Source of the DNA: Stercorarius parasiticus
Taxonomy: Eukaryota; Chordata; Aves; Charadriiformes; Stercorariidae
Assembly: GCA_013396915.1 (NCBI GenBank)
Contig: VWZL01002048.1
Coordinates: 1-64,000, forward strand
Direction of reading: 5' to 3'
Length of the DNA stretch: 64,000 nt
The notes below the pieces were generated by a model. That model was not told the DNA's origin. It saw only the letters and a program-made list of their open reading frames with translations, and did no database searches. Both the position numbers and the translations under genes were made by a program. Positions 1 to 13,000 of this stretch are shown piece by piece. The stretch's first letter is position 1. Every line of letters begins with the position of its first letter.

Positions 1-981
1 TAAAAAGGGGGTTGTATGTTTTTCTTAAATACAAATCCACGGGAATCTGTATCCCAGTGCAAACCATCTTCCTTCAGCGGGCCACCAGGAAAACCAGACA
101 TGCTGATGCTGGTCTGTGAGGTTGGCCACACAGCAGAAATACCATCAAATCCTCACATCACAGTGCTCTTCTTCTAGGCACGCATCTTAGACCAGCCTTT
201 CCCATCCTGGTCCTGCATGCTGTGGTGGTCAGCATGAACCTGCCAAGCCCACGGGCAGCTCAGGCCACCAGCTGCCATGTCCCTGCCCTCAGAAACACAC
301 CAGAGCAGAACCTCCTGCTTAACCAGACATACAGGTACTTTGAGAAGACCACTCCCTGCCTCTGACAGCTGTTTTGACTTGGGGCATCAGCCCATGAGGA
401 TCCTTCTACAGCATGCTGGGAAAGGGTGCAAAGAGAAGACAAAGAGGAAAACACATCAGTTCCCACAGGTGCACCAGGAACCCAAGCAACAAAATGGGTT
501 TGGCAGCCTCACAACCCTCCTGTTGACTCAGTCCTTCGGCCAAAGGAGCTGGACATCAGAGGAACTGGAAGTAACAGGCTGGATGTAGGGAGAGATCTGC
601 TCTTCCTTGGCATCCCATGTAACCCACAGTACTTCAGGGCACTGACACTGCTCGCCAGCAAGATAACCTCAGCCCTCTGTAAGCAAGAGCCTACGTGCCC
701 AGCAGCACAATACGAGAAAAATCTCACACCCCTCTTACACAAAGGCAAGAGGATACAGGGCCTGCCACTGCTCAGCTTTCATCTGTTCTTACTAAAGTCA
801 CAAGCACGCTTGTTGGCTTTCACAGCCCGCAAGGGACATGACTCATTTGAAAGCATACATCAAAAATGACCCAAGGGAGCTGACAGCGGACAAAAGAAAG
901 CCCTGGCATGGCCACGAGCAGCTCCTTCCCAGGCCTGGACTGCAACCACCTGCTTATAGCCAGGAAACAAGTAGTACCCAC
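1..981 (-). other. AHR2-like intron 4 (partial)
   Basis: I see no exon, RNA gene or clear repeat here. Several 60-150 codon ORFs overlap in different frames and look like chance ORFs without splice-bounded conserved motifs. The stretch is taken as the 5' part of intron 4 only because exon 4 ends in a clean donor at 981. Confidence 0.6.
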
Positions 982-1071
982 CTGATGAAAGCCCAGGTAG
1001 TCCTGCACAGTAGGGGAGATGTAGAAGATGTAGCCATCTCCGGTCACGGTGATGATAAATCCATTGAGTGC
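982..1071 (-). CDS. AHR2: AHR2-like coding exon 4 (start of PAS-A domain)
   Basis: A 90-nt phase-0 exon, acceptor tgctttcag, donor gtgggt. It encodes 30 residues starting [20 protein letters not shown] and ending [10 protein letters not shown]. These match PAS-A of AHR proteins (human ALNGFVLVVTTDALVFYASS, then TIQDYLGFQQ), the dimerisation surface with ARNT. The next exon, which should start like SDVIHQSVYELIH, was not recognised between 1 and 981, so intron 4 probably runs off the window. Confidence 0.92.
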
Positions 1072-4000
1072 CTGAAAGCATAAGTTGAACCCAGAGTTAC
1101 TCTGCCCAGCTTCAACCCAGCTGCTGAAAGATGAACTTCTCCATGTGTTTCTTCAGCATTCAGGGAAGGGAAGGGACCTTCTTTGTCAACAAAGGACCCA
1201 CAAAAAAAGGAAAGCACCTTGTGATTACACGAGGCTTTTAACGCTGGTTAGTCAGGGAGGGGTCCCTCACTGTTACCATGAACAACGATCAAAGGTGGAC
1301 TGACAATGTTTTCTAGACCCACTGTAGAAGTCCTCTCAGAGCAGGGCACCTCCTGCATCAGAAGGGACCAACAAAAGAGAGGTTTCGGGAGGACCTGCTA
1401 CGCTCTTCTAGGGCTCTTCTGCTGGCAGACCTGATTTCCTCTAACGAACCCACCTACAACTTCAACAACAAGCAGCAAGAGGCAGTGCAGAGGGAAGAAG
1501 CGCCTTGAGCCACACAGGAGCCTGGTGACTCCAGGAGGAGCATAGCTTTGGTTCAAGCATAATGAAGCCTTCAGAGATGGTAACCAAACTGCGGTCGGTC
1601 ACTGACCTGACATTTATCCACTCTTTCAAGGATGACCTCCAAATACACTCTGGGCCCTGTTCTTCACCCTGAGTTCTACAGTTAGGGGGTTATACAAGCT
1701 TATTTCTGTATGTCTTCTCACCAGAGTTTCTCCAATCATCCCCCCAAACTTGCCTTCTAATCTTTAGCACCTGACGACTACCAGGATATGTCTGTCCCTT
1801 AGACTCCTGCGCTCAGCTCCAAAGGTGTGTGAGTAACTCACTGCAAAGTAAGACCAAACTCAGCCACCGCTATCTTTCAAAGATGGGAATGCAGCTAAAA
1901 ACAACACGCACCTTGAGAGCAAAAGAGGTGGAAAAACCTGGAAAGTCAGATCCCAGATTTGTGAAGGCCCTGACATCACATCTGTGACACCTGACGTGAT
2001 ACCCGACGTGACACCCCTTGGTCCTTATAAGCATGCAGGACTGTTTGACACATCTTCGAGGAGGCGACAGCATCCTGTTCTCATCCGTCTCCCATTACAC
2101 CGGACCACAGCCTCTTCCCATCTGATTTTGTTCTTGTTCCTGACAAACATTTCAAGAGTCCCTGTTGCTGTTGAGACTTTTGTCAGGAACAAACTCCATT
2201 CCCCCTCAAATACATCCTGGCATTGAATTGCCACTATGAGACACCATACTGGGAAAATTACTCTTCTCTTGCTGATGTTCTAGATGACAGAAGATTAAAG
2301 AGAAGAAAAAAAAAAAGAAAATCGTCAGATCTCTATAATATCACCTTTGTGCACACACAATCTGCCAGTTTCACTTCTTGCCTTGCACTCCGCAATTACA
2401 TACGTATGGCTTGCAGCTAAATCCATACCAAACTGGTAGCTCCTTGCTTGAAAAGACCAAACCCATGCCAAATTAGAGAAACTATTCAAAAAAATAGATC
2501 ATAGGTAGGGTGGCAGGAGGGGAGCTCATGCATCAAGTGAATACCCAGAAAAAGAGGCAAGATGAAGATCCAGGAAAGCACTGCACTAGATAGTAATTCC
2601 TGCCTCCTGCTCTTGTCTGTAATAGTTTTAATTTATTAGTGAATGAAAGGAGAGAAATTAGGAAAAGAAAACCCTAAGTGGAAGTCGGGGTTTAACCAAG
2701 ACGTGGGCAGAAGTCTCAGCGGGTCTCATAAGCATCAGGATGGGACCTGCCACAAATACAGACTCTGCTCTCGCTGCCCAGCTGGGCCACCCTGAGCTGT
2801 CCCTGCGGGGAAACGCGGAGACACGCTGTTTGCGTGACACCAGGCTGGAGAGAAGGGTCTGGCTGCTCCTTTGGCTCCACTCACCCTCTTCCCATGGGGG
2901 GAGGGGGGGGCAGGAGCAGCCGGCTGACAGAGCTCATGCATTTCCCCATTTACAGCAGCACTGAGGCTAGCGTGGACTGCCTTTTTTTAGTAACTTGGGT
3001 TATTTGAAAGGCCTCTGGAACAAGCATGTTGCCTGATACTGCACAGATCCAGCTTGCAGCAGGACCGGTCCCTTTCCTTTGTGGGCTGCAGGCCCCCAAG
3101 GGACCCTGAGTCAGAGTTTTCTGCAAATTACAGTATCTGATTAAAATGCTCTTTGGGGGGGGGGGAAACATCAGGCAGCTCAGCTGGGGGATTTCTGTCA
3201 CATTAACACCTCATAAGATCTCCAGATGCCTTCAATCACCCGAGGTTGCCAGTGCTCTGGTGGCTCAACAAATTGCCATCATATGGTCCAGCTCAAACCC
3301 CCGGAGAGCCCTTGGGAGCAGCTCCATCATGGAACTGGGGCAACTTCTGGCTCCCTCCTGGCTATCGCGTTATTCCAACTGTTCCTGCGTGACTATCACA
3401 CTTGCAGCCAGCTGAGACCACTCCTGGGAGTGAAGGCCACATGGGAGACTCCATGTGGTCCAGGCTTCATTGCCAGAAGTCACACTGGGCTCCCAGGAGT
3501 CACAGCCTCAGAAAAATCCCCTGCAGGAGGAGGCTCTTGCCAGGGCTCTGCTCGCATCCGCCTGGCTGTCCGTGACAGCTGACATTCATGTAAGGCTGTG
3601 CAGGAGCAGGGTTGAAAGCACCAGAGTCAGACTTTAGGGAGAGCCAAGCATCCGTCTGCTAGTGTTTGGGGACCTGGAAGAAGGGAGAAGAGGATTCAAG
3701 GCCCAGAAAGCACAGACACAGGCGATGTCAGGAACGCAGCCATGGAAAGGTAAAAGGTCTCACACAAACTTGCCCTGCAGCCCCAAGGAGCAGCACGTTT
3801 TAAGTTGATGTGCCCAGATGTTTACTCAGCAACCAGCCTTTCCATTGGCCCTTTCTATGCCATTTCCTCCCAGCTTACATTTTTAAATTACAGCCCAAAC
3901 AAACAGCATTCCAGCCAGCTGATTCACCAGCTCCTTCTCTGAAGTTCACCGAGAGCTGCATCATTAGGTACACACTGATCTTCCTACAAAGCCAAGCTCC

Positions 4001-7000
4001 CACCTCCCACTGATTTGGTCCACCACTGTCTTCCAAGACCCATCTTCCCTTCTTTCCTCCCCTCTAACAATCTACAAACCGAACCTGGACTTCTTCCATC
4101 CCAGGCACGTTCCTAGGGAGCTCACTCAATGCCCCAGGTAGGGCAAACAGTTCCTGGTGGGTGTTCTATCCTGCAGCTATCACCATTCTCCTCTTAGCAT
4201 TTACTACAACACAAGGAACCCACCACCTCAGAGACTAATTGGGGATCGTTCTCTACACCGCTGTACGATACCCCTGCACCTCTTGGTTAGGATGGATGAG
4301 CTTGTGCACGTTGGGTCCATGAGCTGCAACGGGTCCCGAGGAAAAATGCCAGCTTTGGGCTCAGTGACAGCTAAGACCTGCAAGCTACGGGCACAGACAC
4401 CACCCGACACCTTTGCGAGAAGGACACAACCACCACCCTGAGCCCTGCTCTGTTCAACAGTGGCAGTTTATGGTACAGCCCCTACAGAGCTGCTACGGTG
4501 TAACCAAAGGGGCAGTAAACAGGGGAGGAACAGTGAGGACAGGGACCCATCCCAGCCAGGCAGCATCACTGGTCCCTGTCCTAAGGTGCAGTGCCTGCAA
4601 AGCAGCTCCTGGCAAGGCAGGGTCTCCTCTTGCTCCACAGATGGGACCACATGCCCCATATCTACTATGTGGATCAGCAGACAGGGACCAGCTGCCCGGT
4701 GGATGGCGGGAGCCAAGGGAAGACCCCGAATGACTGAGGTATGGCACGATACCTGGAGCAGCAATTCCCCCTCAGGAAACAGCTTGTCAACCTGCAGGTC
4801 TGTCTGTCCGTTCCCACCCAGTGCTCTGGGCTGATCCAGCACGCAGTCGCCAACATCTGTAGCTGCAGCTGTGAGTGAGAGGGGAAGAAATCAGCATGGA
4901 AGGGGCAAGCCAGGAGCCTCTCCCTCCTCTTTCCCACCCCGGTGCTGCCCGTGCATGGCTGCACCGTGCTACCCAATGCACATGGACCCAGCTCAGAGGA
5001 AGATGATACTAGTGGGAGCTGGAGCAGAGACCCTTTACAGATCCATCTCCAACTTCTCAACACTTCCTCCAAGAGATAATACCCCCTGCTTGGTCCCATT
5101 TCTGGGAAACCTCACTTCTGTCAAGGTCTGAGGCAGAGATGCAAAGGATAGAGGGGAGCTGATCATTTCTGGACCACCCAACACAGCGAGAAGTCTTCAG
5201 GTTAGGGCCTGGTAGAGCTGGAGTTGGCTTCAAGCTGCCCCAGTGCCACAATATCTGCTTTCCTGTCCTTCAGGGCTGATGAAAGACAGTGACAAACCTT
5301 CCCAAACCATCAAAGCACCCATAATTTTTCTCTCTTCTGCCTTTGGCTGTTCGGAAGCAGATCAGAGGGTTGGTGGCCACAGCACTCCTAGTGAGCAGCT
5401 CTGGGCTCCCAGCACTCGCTGCAATGACCTCCCCGGGCTGCCTCATGCTTCCTCACTAGATGCCCTCAAGACAACACCCGTGGGCGCAGCCAACATGAAA
5501 CCTCCTGCCCTGGTCACAGGATCTCGAGCATCATGGGACACAGAAAGCCAGTTGTTCAGGAACAGGAAGGAGGACAGCAGCTCCTGGGGACATCCTCAGT
5601 GCGGTACTTCATCTCCTGGGGAATTATCCTTGAAAAAACTCAGTCCAAACGCAGCTTCCAACAAACGGGCAATTTTCAAGGCAGGTTTTTTTTGCCAACT
5701 GGATCCAAAGGGAAAAAGTCTTCCTAATTTGAGGGAATGATAGGAAATAAGGAAAAATCCCAAACCACCCCAAGTCTGACCACACATTTCATTTTCTCCG
5801 TGGTAGAAACTCTCACCTCACCATTGAAAGGTTTTAAAGGTCTGTTATTTTTTTTTTTCCCCGCTGGTGGCACTGAGTTCAAAGCCAAAATAATTCCAAA
5901 CCTAAAAAAAGTTCCACCGGGAAACTGCTGATACGAGACACTTTGTTTTTCATCAAACCATCAATACGCAAAAGCTTTTTCATTGACAGATCTGCATATT
6001 TGTATTAAAAACCAGTCTGAGGACAAAACATTGCTCACATCTATTTACATGTGGAGCCTGTGTGACAACAAGCACCCACGCACGCAGGCCTTCAGTAACC
6101 AGGCACATGGTTAATGACAAATAGCTGAAGGTCTTGCATAAGGTGACACAGAGAAGCCACACTGTTGCAGTCATACAGGTTTAAATAAAAGTGGAGAGCA
6201 TGCCCTGAGCCTATCAAGCACAATTAGCCTCCATCTCTATTGCTGATAAAACTGAGCTACTTCAGCCTCCCCCAAATCTTGAGTGCTTCTGGGAGATGCT
6301 CAGGCAGCAGTTGCATCTTCCGCCCTTTCCATCCTGCACCCTGACTTGCTGCGGGAAAGCCCAGCTTGTGGGCGACTCCCACGGGACATGTCTTCTCCTC
6401 CCTGACAGCTCCCCTGGGGGTCAGCTTAGCCCATGCCACAAATCTGCATTGTGCCGTGTACCCCCCTCCCCGGCATAAACTCACATTCCCATTTCTGCAG
6501 GGGACCATCCTCTGCATAGATACTTCCCAAATCAGCAAGAGGTGGATCAGCCGGGCCAGGGGACGCAACACCTCTGGGAAAGGTTGAGGTTCAAGGCCAG
6601 AAGAGCCATCCCTGTGCTCAGTTTGCTCACCAGTCAAGGAAATGCACGTCCCCAGGAGTTTCAAAAGGCAGGTTTTGAGGCAGTCACCAAGCAAAAAGCC
6701 TCCTCGCACGATTACCAAGTGGTCCCCAAGGAAAAACAACCAAAGCCCATCTGGGCCATGGGTATGGCTTCAATTTGCACATGATGGAGCAGAATAGTTT
6801 CAAAATGAAACATCAGTTCTCTTCTCAAACTTGAATTTTTTTGAAGGGTTGGCTCCTCTCTAAAGCATTGAAATGAGGCAAGCTGGCAGGGGAATTCAAA
6901 AAGAAACAAAGTTCTTCCAAAATAAAGCTCCAAAAGGGCAGAGAGCATTTTGAGAGGATGTGCAACCCAAGAGCATGTGGTCTCCAGCTCTCTCCCAGTG

Positions 7001-10000
7001 TCCACCAGCAGCATCTGCAGGGAGAGCTACAAAGAGCTCGTGAGACCTGCTGTGGTTTGCTCACTTTGTGCTTTCCAGAAAAATTATTCCTTTCAACTCT
7101 CCACCTAGCAGGAGGCTTTTAATCTCTTATCAGAAATGCTGCTTTCCCTACTCTCAAACGCAGAGTGGTCCATTTCCGCACAGCTGACCAGAAAATCCCG
7201 CAGAACCTATCTCCCATAGGACGCACTATGATGACCTGGCTTGGTGAGAAGGCCTGGAGCACAGAGAGAAGGCAGGAAACCCAAAAAGATGCTTTGCCAC
7301 CAAGCATCACTGCACTAGGGTTGCAAGGTCCTAACTGCTGGGCATGGATTGTAACTGGTGCTTCTAAGTATTGATGGTGTAGAGCAGCTGGTGTTCACAT
7401 CCAGCCCAGTCCTCACCATCCATAGCCAGAGGCCAAGGAGATGCTGAGGCCAGTGTGTGAGGCAAAATGCATGGCACTCTCTCACCAAAATAATCCAGCA
7501 ATGTGTGACATGACTTCCCTTTACTTTCATCCTCACTTCAACACCTGCAGCCAAGTCTTGTTCTTGCAGAGGGCTTCTCTGCTTCAAGAGACAGCCACCC
7601 TGCTGGGAATGGCCAGCGCTGGAGTGAGCGAGCATCCAGCAGACGGACTGGGCTGAGGTTGCTCTCCGAAAACACAACCATTCCTCAGTGGTCTAGATGA
7701 TCTGGAGACTTCCTGTACCCATTTTTCAGGTGGTGACCCTCTTCATGTTCAAACATGTCATGACTGTGTGTCCTCCTCAAACAACAAGTGAGAAACAAAG
7801 TGTCCCTGTGGCTTTCCCCCTCCAAACAGGTCTCTGAACTCAACCTCACTCAAATTGCCAAGAACCCCAGGGACCAGGAGCAATCCCAAGAGATGCCTGC
7901 GCACATCCAGATAGAGGACTCCAGCCTTTATAACCACCAGGGGTACAGAGGCTATTCCCAGTCACTTCTTGACTTAGAAAGGAAAATAAAATAAATCCTT
8001 TTAATCAAAGGGCAGAAAAAACCCCACCCCATCTGCAACACAGGTAATCTCATGGGAGGGAGGGATCTCCCCTGAAACGTCCTCCATTTGCTTGAGACAA
8101 GTTATTAGTCTCTGGGGAATTTCACCAGCACATAAATGCACGTTCACCAGAAACAACTTGCAGGATGATCACCCCATGACAGGCAATGCTGGCTCTGTCT
8201 CCCAATGACTCGGGGTGGTGGCTTGGAGCCTTGTTCCCCTCCCGCTGGCTCCCCGACCCAGCTGGGTGAAGGTGATGCAGAGAACATCTCCAGGACGTGC
8301 TGCAACTCTGGAGTAGAGCTTGCGGCAAGGTCAAGGTGGAGCTGGTGCTACCAGGAGCAGGGAGGACTCACAGCCACGGTTCTCCACCCCAGGAGAGCGG
8401 GATACGTGATGGAGAGAGGCCATCCCCTTAAACCCACCGAGAGCCCTGGGTCCCTCAGCCTTCTGAAATCATGTCTCCAAGGGGCTGATGGCTAAGATGC
8501 ACTGAAAATAACTGATGGCAGGAAGAAGAGAAGTGCCCTGTCTCCTATAAGGCAGGAAAAAGCAGGTGACAAGCCATATTAAAAGTTAATTCACCCTCCG
8601 TTTAAGATATCCATTGTAATGGACCATTACACGTTGAGACTCACTTCCACATGAAGCAGCTGAGACCACGAAGTTAGTGGGATTAAAAGAAACAGGTCCA
8701 ATGCGTATACAAGCTGCAATACATCCACAGTAAAAGAAATAACTTTAGATACAAGGATGATACACATTAGCAGTTTGTGCCTATTTTTTTCAGCCTCTTG
8801 CTATGCATCTTTGAGAATTAATGGGAATTAACGCACGATTAAAAAGACCACGACAGAAGTGGTTACTGGACAAATTCTAGGTATTTGCTGAAGCAATTTG
8901 GTGGTCGTTTATATTTTCAAAGTGCTGGGGTAAACTTTACACACCGATAGGCTCCAAGACAGGAGGGAAAAATCCATCTCTGTCCTGAACCCCTACACCA
9001 GCCAGAGCACTGGAGGAGGCTTCCTGCTGCTGGTGTGATCCCCACAGACTGGAAAGCTTTCATTCAAAAGGAAGCCAGGGCAGACACCAGCCAGGATCAG
9101 TAATGTTTTCAGCGTTAATGAATCTGGATGTGTCCTGTACATCCCCAAGAGCATCCCTGAGGGTTAGCTTTCTTGCCTCTGCAGGGAGGTTTCTAGGCCC
9201 TGCAACGTGAAGGAAAGACCTCAAGCATGAGCAAGGGTTGCAAAGCAATCTCATCTCTTCACTTTTTGCTCATTGCATCCACAAAGGAAAACACAGCAAA
9301 GCAGCCATGGAGGCTAACACGTCCCTTGCCTCTGGCATAGTTTTGTCACTGAAAAAAAACACGTTACTGGTAAAAAAAAAAAAAATCCTGGCGTCAGTTG
9401 TGCTCTCATGGACTGAGTTACACCAGTGGGAGATGACAGACCTCACCCATGGCAAGCATTTCTCTTCGAACAGACTCCAGAGATGCCTGGCATCAGGGAA
9501 CTAGGAACTCCCAGCTCTTCCAGTAACACCAAGCCACGCACAACCGTTTTCCTCTTGGACCCAATCCCAAACTCCATCAAATTAGCACCAACCTTTGCCT
9601 CAGCTGTTTAAGAAAGGCACCGTGCCAGGCAGAGCAGGCTCATACCATCCAAGCAAAACAGGCAAATGCCAAAACCACAGATCATAAACCTATTAGAAAA
9701 AGTCACCCAGCATTTTTCCAAGGAGCACAGAAATGCCCTGGGGAGTGCTGGCAGCCGTGAAGCCTACGCCAGCCTCTCCAACCTGCTGCTGCTGCTGCAA
9801 ATGCTCCCACACAGTCCTGCAGGATCTTGCCCGAGGAGGGATTTAAGCTTGAATCCTTCCACTGCATCAGTTACTTCAGGTCCAGACCCCTGCAGCTCTG
9901 GCCCACAGTAACAGCAAACAACAAGATGATGAATAAAAAAAGCTAATTTAATGCTGACTGCAGCGAGGTTAGCCAGTGAAACCTGCTGCCAGCTGCCCCG

Positions 10001-13000
10001 CAGCAGAGCACTGCAGAGCTGCACAGCAGCAGAGGTGGGAAGGGAACTGGTGAGATCTCCTAGTCTGTCCCCCTGCTCAAGCAGGGTCAGCCAGAGCAGG
10101 TTGCACAGGACCATGAGCAGTCCCTGGCACAGATGGCAGATGGAGATCTTGGATCTAACCTTCCCAACTGCACTAGTGCAGGGACAGCAAATGTCCGAGA
10201 CTGCTGGTGGGAAGCACAGACCTAGGAGGACTCATCCTACACTGCTGCATGGGCAGGTGAACGCAGAGCCATTGGGACTCCAGTTGCCGGTGGCGGCAGG
10301 ACCGTGCCACTGAGGACATCCTTGTGGGATCCATCTCTGCACTGGCACCTGCTGGTGCTCAAATGCTTGCCTGCAAACAGGTTTAGGCCTTGCTGTGGAG
10401 CTAAGAGGCTGTCATCATGTCTGAAAGGTGGCCGCCAGGACCACTTGGACCTGTCACAGGTGAGCTCTTGCTCAGCACAGGCCAAGCAGAAGAGGCCACC
10501 ATGGCTGTCTGGAGAGCCCTAGGTGCCCAGGGGAAAGGCTGCATCATACAAGACCTTCCCCGGGCTCATGCTAAATATGTTGCAACCATGACATAGGCGC
10601 AGTATAAAAATACATCCACATATATAAATGTCAGCTGCAACACTGATGACTCCTCACAGCCTGTGACCTGCCACCTCTGGTGCACCAGCATGAAGAACAG
10701 ACCCCGAAGCTCGTCTCACCTGGGCAGCTCCTACCTGCAGCCATAAACACTTCTCTCCACCAAGCCAAAATGCCCGACAACCTTGTAGGCATACCTCTAG
10801 GTCTCCAGCTGCACTCGCAAAGTACCAAGTGAAACCTGCAAAGGAGACAGGCTTGCCATGTGCCAGCTGGGTCACAGCCCCTGCAGGACACGCTCCTGCC
10901 CTCCCAGCCCAGACTGGGTGTTTGGTGGAGGTTTGGCAGGAGATGAAACAGAACAAGGACACACGTGTGGACCACACTTTCTCAAAAAAAAACACACTTG
11001 GAAAATGGCATCTCCTGCCTCAGGCTGACGCTGGGCTGGGTGTGGGCCAGTGAGTTACAGGGAGGTACCCCACTATTTGCCATTTGTTATGAGCTGGTAG
11101 TCATCTCAAGCTTTGCCAACCTCCAAAACCCTCTTGTACATGAGGGGCTTTTCTACTGGTTGTCTCTATTGCAGACCTCACCGCCTGGGTGACCTTAATC
11201 TAGGAAGAGGGCATGGCAGCACGTGCCCTAAGCACATCCTCTCCACCTTGCAGAGCATTTTAAGCCCCATTTCCTTGCTCCGCTCACCCTTGACAGAGCC
11301 ACATCTGCAACCCCCAGCATCTGCTTCTTTTGTTACGCGAACCCTAGGAAATGAACCCCAGCACAGATCTCCAGCTAGCTGGAGGTTTTCCAAGCCACTC
11401 AGCACTAAACAAATCCATCCAAGCTTTCAGGAGATCTCGCACCATACAGAGCCCAGAGCATCACGGCAGCCAGCAGCACTGCGAACAGAGAGACAAGCTT
11501 TTCTCCTTGAGCACTCACTCTCAAAGAGACAGGGATCAGCAAAGTCACTCCAGATTTATCTGAGAGACCATCAGACATAAGTCCCAGTAGCAACCTCTGC
11601 AAATCGGTTTGCAGACCAAAGCTCAGTGCTGGTCTCGCAGTGAGGTTCAGCCATTTTTTTATATAAGTGACAAAACCTTTAAGTGCCTTTAAAGCAGGTT
11701 TAGACAGCACCAGAGTCGTCATTGCTACCTACCAGCACTCAAAGGCTGGATCTGATGAGCAAAGCTTGGGAGAGACCAAGCCCTGAAACTCCACCTTGCC
11801 ATGTTTTATCCGTATAAATCTTAGGCAAGATTTAAACTTTCCTGATGCTCAAAGCCAACTCTGACCCGGGGAACATGGAGGTGCTTCATCTACTTCAGGA
11901 GAAGAGCAAACACAGGGTTGCTCAACTACTGCAGGTCCCCATCTGAGGTATGGCCAACCACACAGGGCAAGCTGTTCCCCCAGGGGTGCACCAGCCACAA
12001 GCTGGTGACAAGTTCATGCTGCAAAGCAAAGGAAGAGGGAAATCTGGACTCCCGGGCCTATTCCTCCTCCTGACTATGAGGAAGAGTCGGACCCAGGGGA
12101 CGTAGCCACCAGCGTCCTGCTGGCACACTGCATGCGTCACCCGAGGGCCACCATGGCTTGAGATGCACACCTTCCATACACCAAGCCCGAGACAGTGCTG
12201 CCTTCAGCTTCACCAGCAGTAGTTTGTGCGACCGCCATGCTACTCCTAGGAGAGTGGGGCGACAAATCCTGCTGGCTTTCCTCCTGTAGAACAGCTTGGC
12301 TAAAAGATGCTGAGATTTTAGCAACTGATCTCAAAATCCAGTCCCACCCGAGCCCAGAGGAAGGAGTGGTTCAGGAGCTGACAAGTACAGACAATCCACA
12401 TGATTTCCCTGAACACCCAACGCCAAACTTGCATGGCAAATTTCCATTTATTTGTTTAATTTGCACAGGGAATCCTCTGATACCAGGCAGAAGAGAGCCG
12501 TGTATCATCCGCAGCACTTGCGCCAGGGGACAGACAAGTTACAGCAGATGCATGTATGCCCCAAACGAGGCCATGGAGGCATGGAGCTTCGAGAGCTTTC
12601 CTCCCAATGCCTGAAGCTTGTCATTTTCAGCAAACTGCAAGTTTTTCTGGTTTCTCATTAAAAGTAAAGCAGATTTAAAAGATGATCCAGTGAGTCACTA
12701 CCCTGCGACAACCCCGCAAAGTGAGAGCCATGCTCGGTCTGAGAAGCAAACTGGTGGAAACACCAGGAATTGGTCATTTTTTCCATGAAGAGTAGTCAAC
12801 CCCCAAAATAGCACGTGATCAGAAAAGCTGTAGAGCTTGTCAGAAAACACTGACCATCCTTGCTGAGCTTTCAGTCCATCCACAGAAGTTGATACCATTT
12901 CTGTCTTGCTTAGAGGAGGTCTTATAAAACATTTCCAAACCAGATCCTTTCTCCACCAGTTGCTGCTTCTTCACGGCACCTGTGTGGCAGATTTATATTG

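Larger units (their letters stand above)
1072..4752 (-). other. AHR2-like intron 3
   Basis: About 3.7 kb of non-coding sequence between exons 3 and 4. It contains a plus-strand cluster of CRE-like motifs next to a TATA-like box (about 1970-2032), a 14-bp inverted repeat (2134-2192), a short A-rich tract (about 2307-2320) and a G-run near 3155-3165. I see no coding exon. Confidence 0.75.

Noticed and set aside
1..981. AHR exon 5 (expected SDVIHQSVYELIH-like start)
   Set aside because: Looked for on the minus strand left of exon 4; no matching sequence with splice sites was seen.
5243..5740. 165-codon plus-strand ORF in AHR intron 2
   Set aside because: Low-complexity residue mix, no known domain, no splice or promoter context, antisense to AHR.
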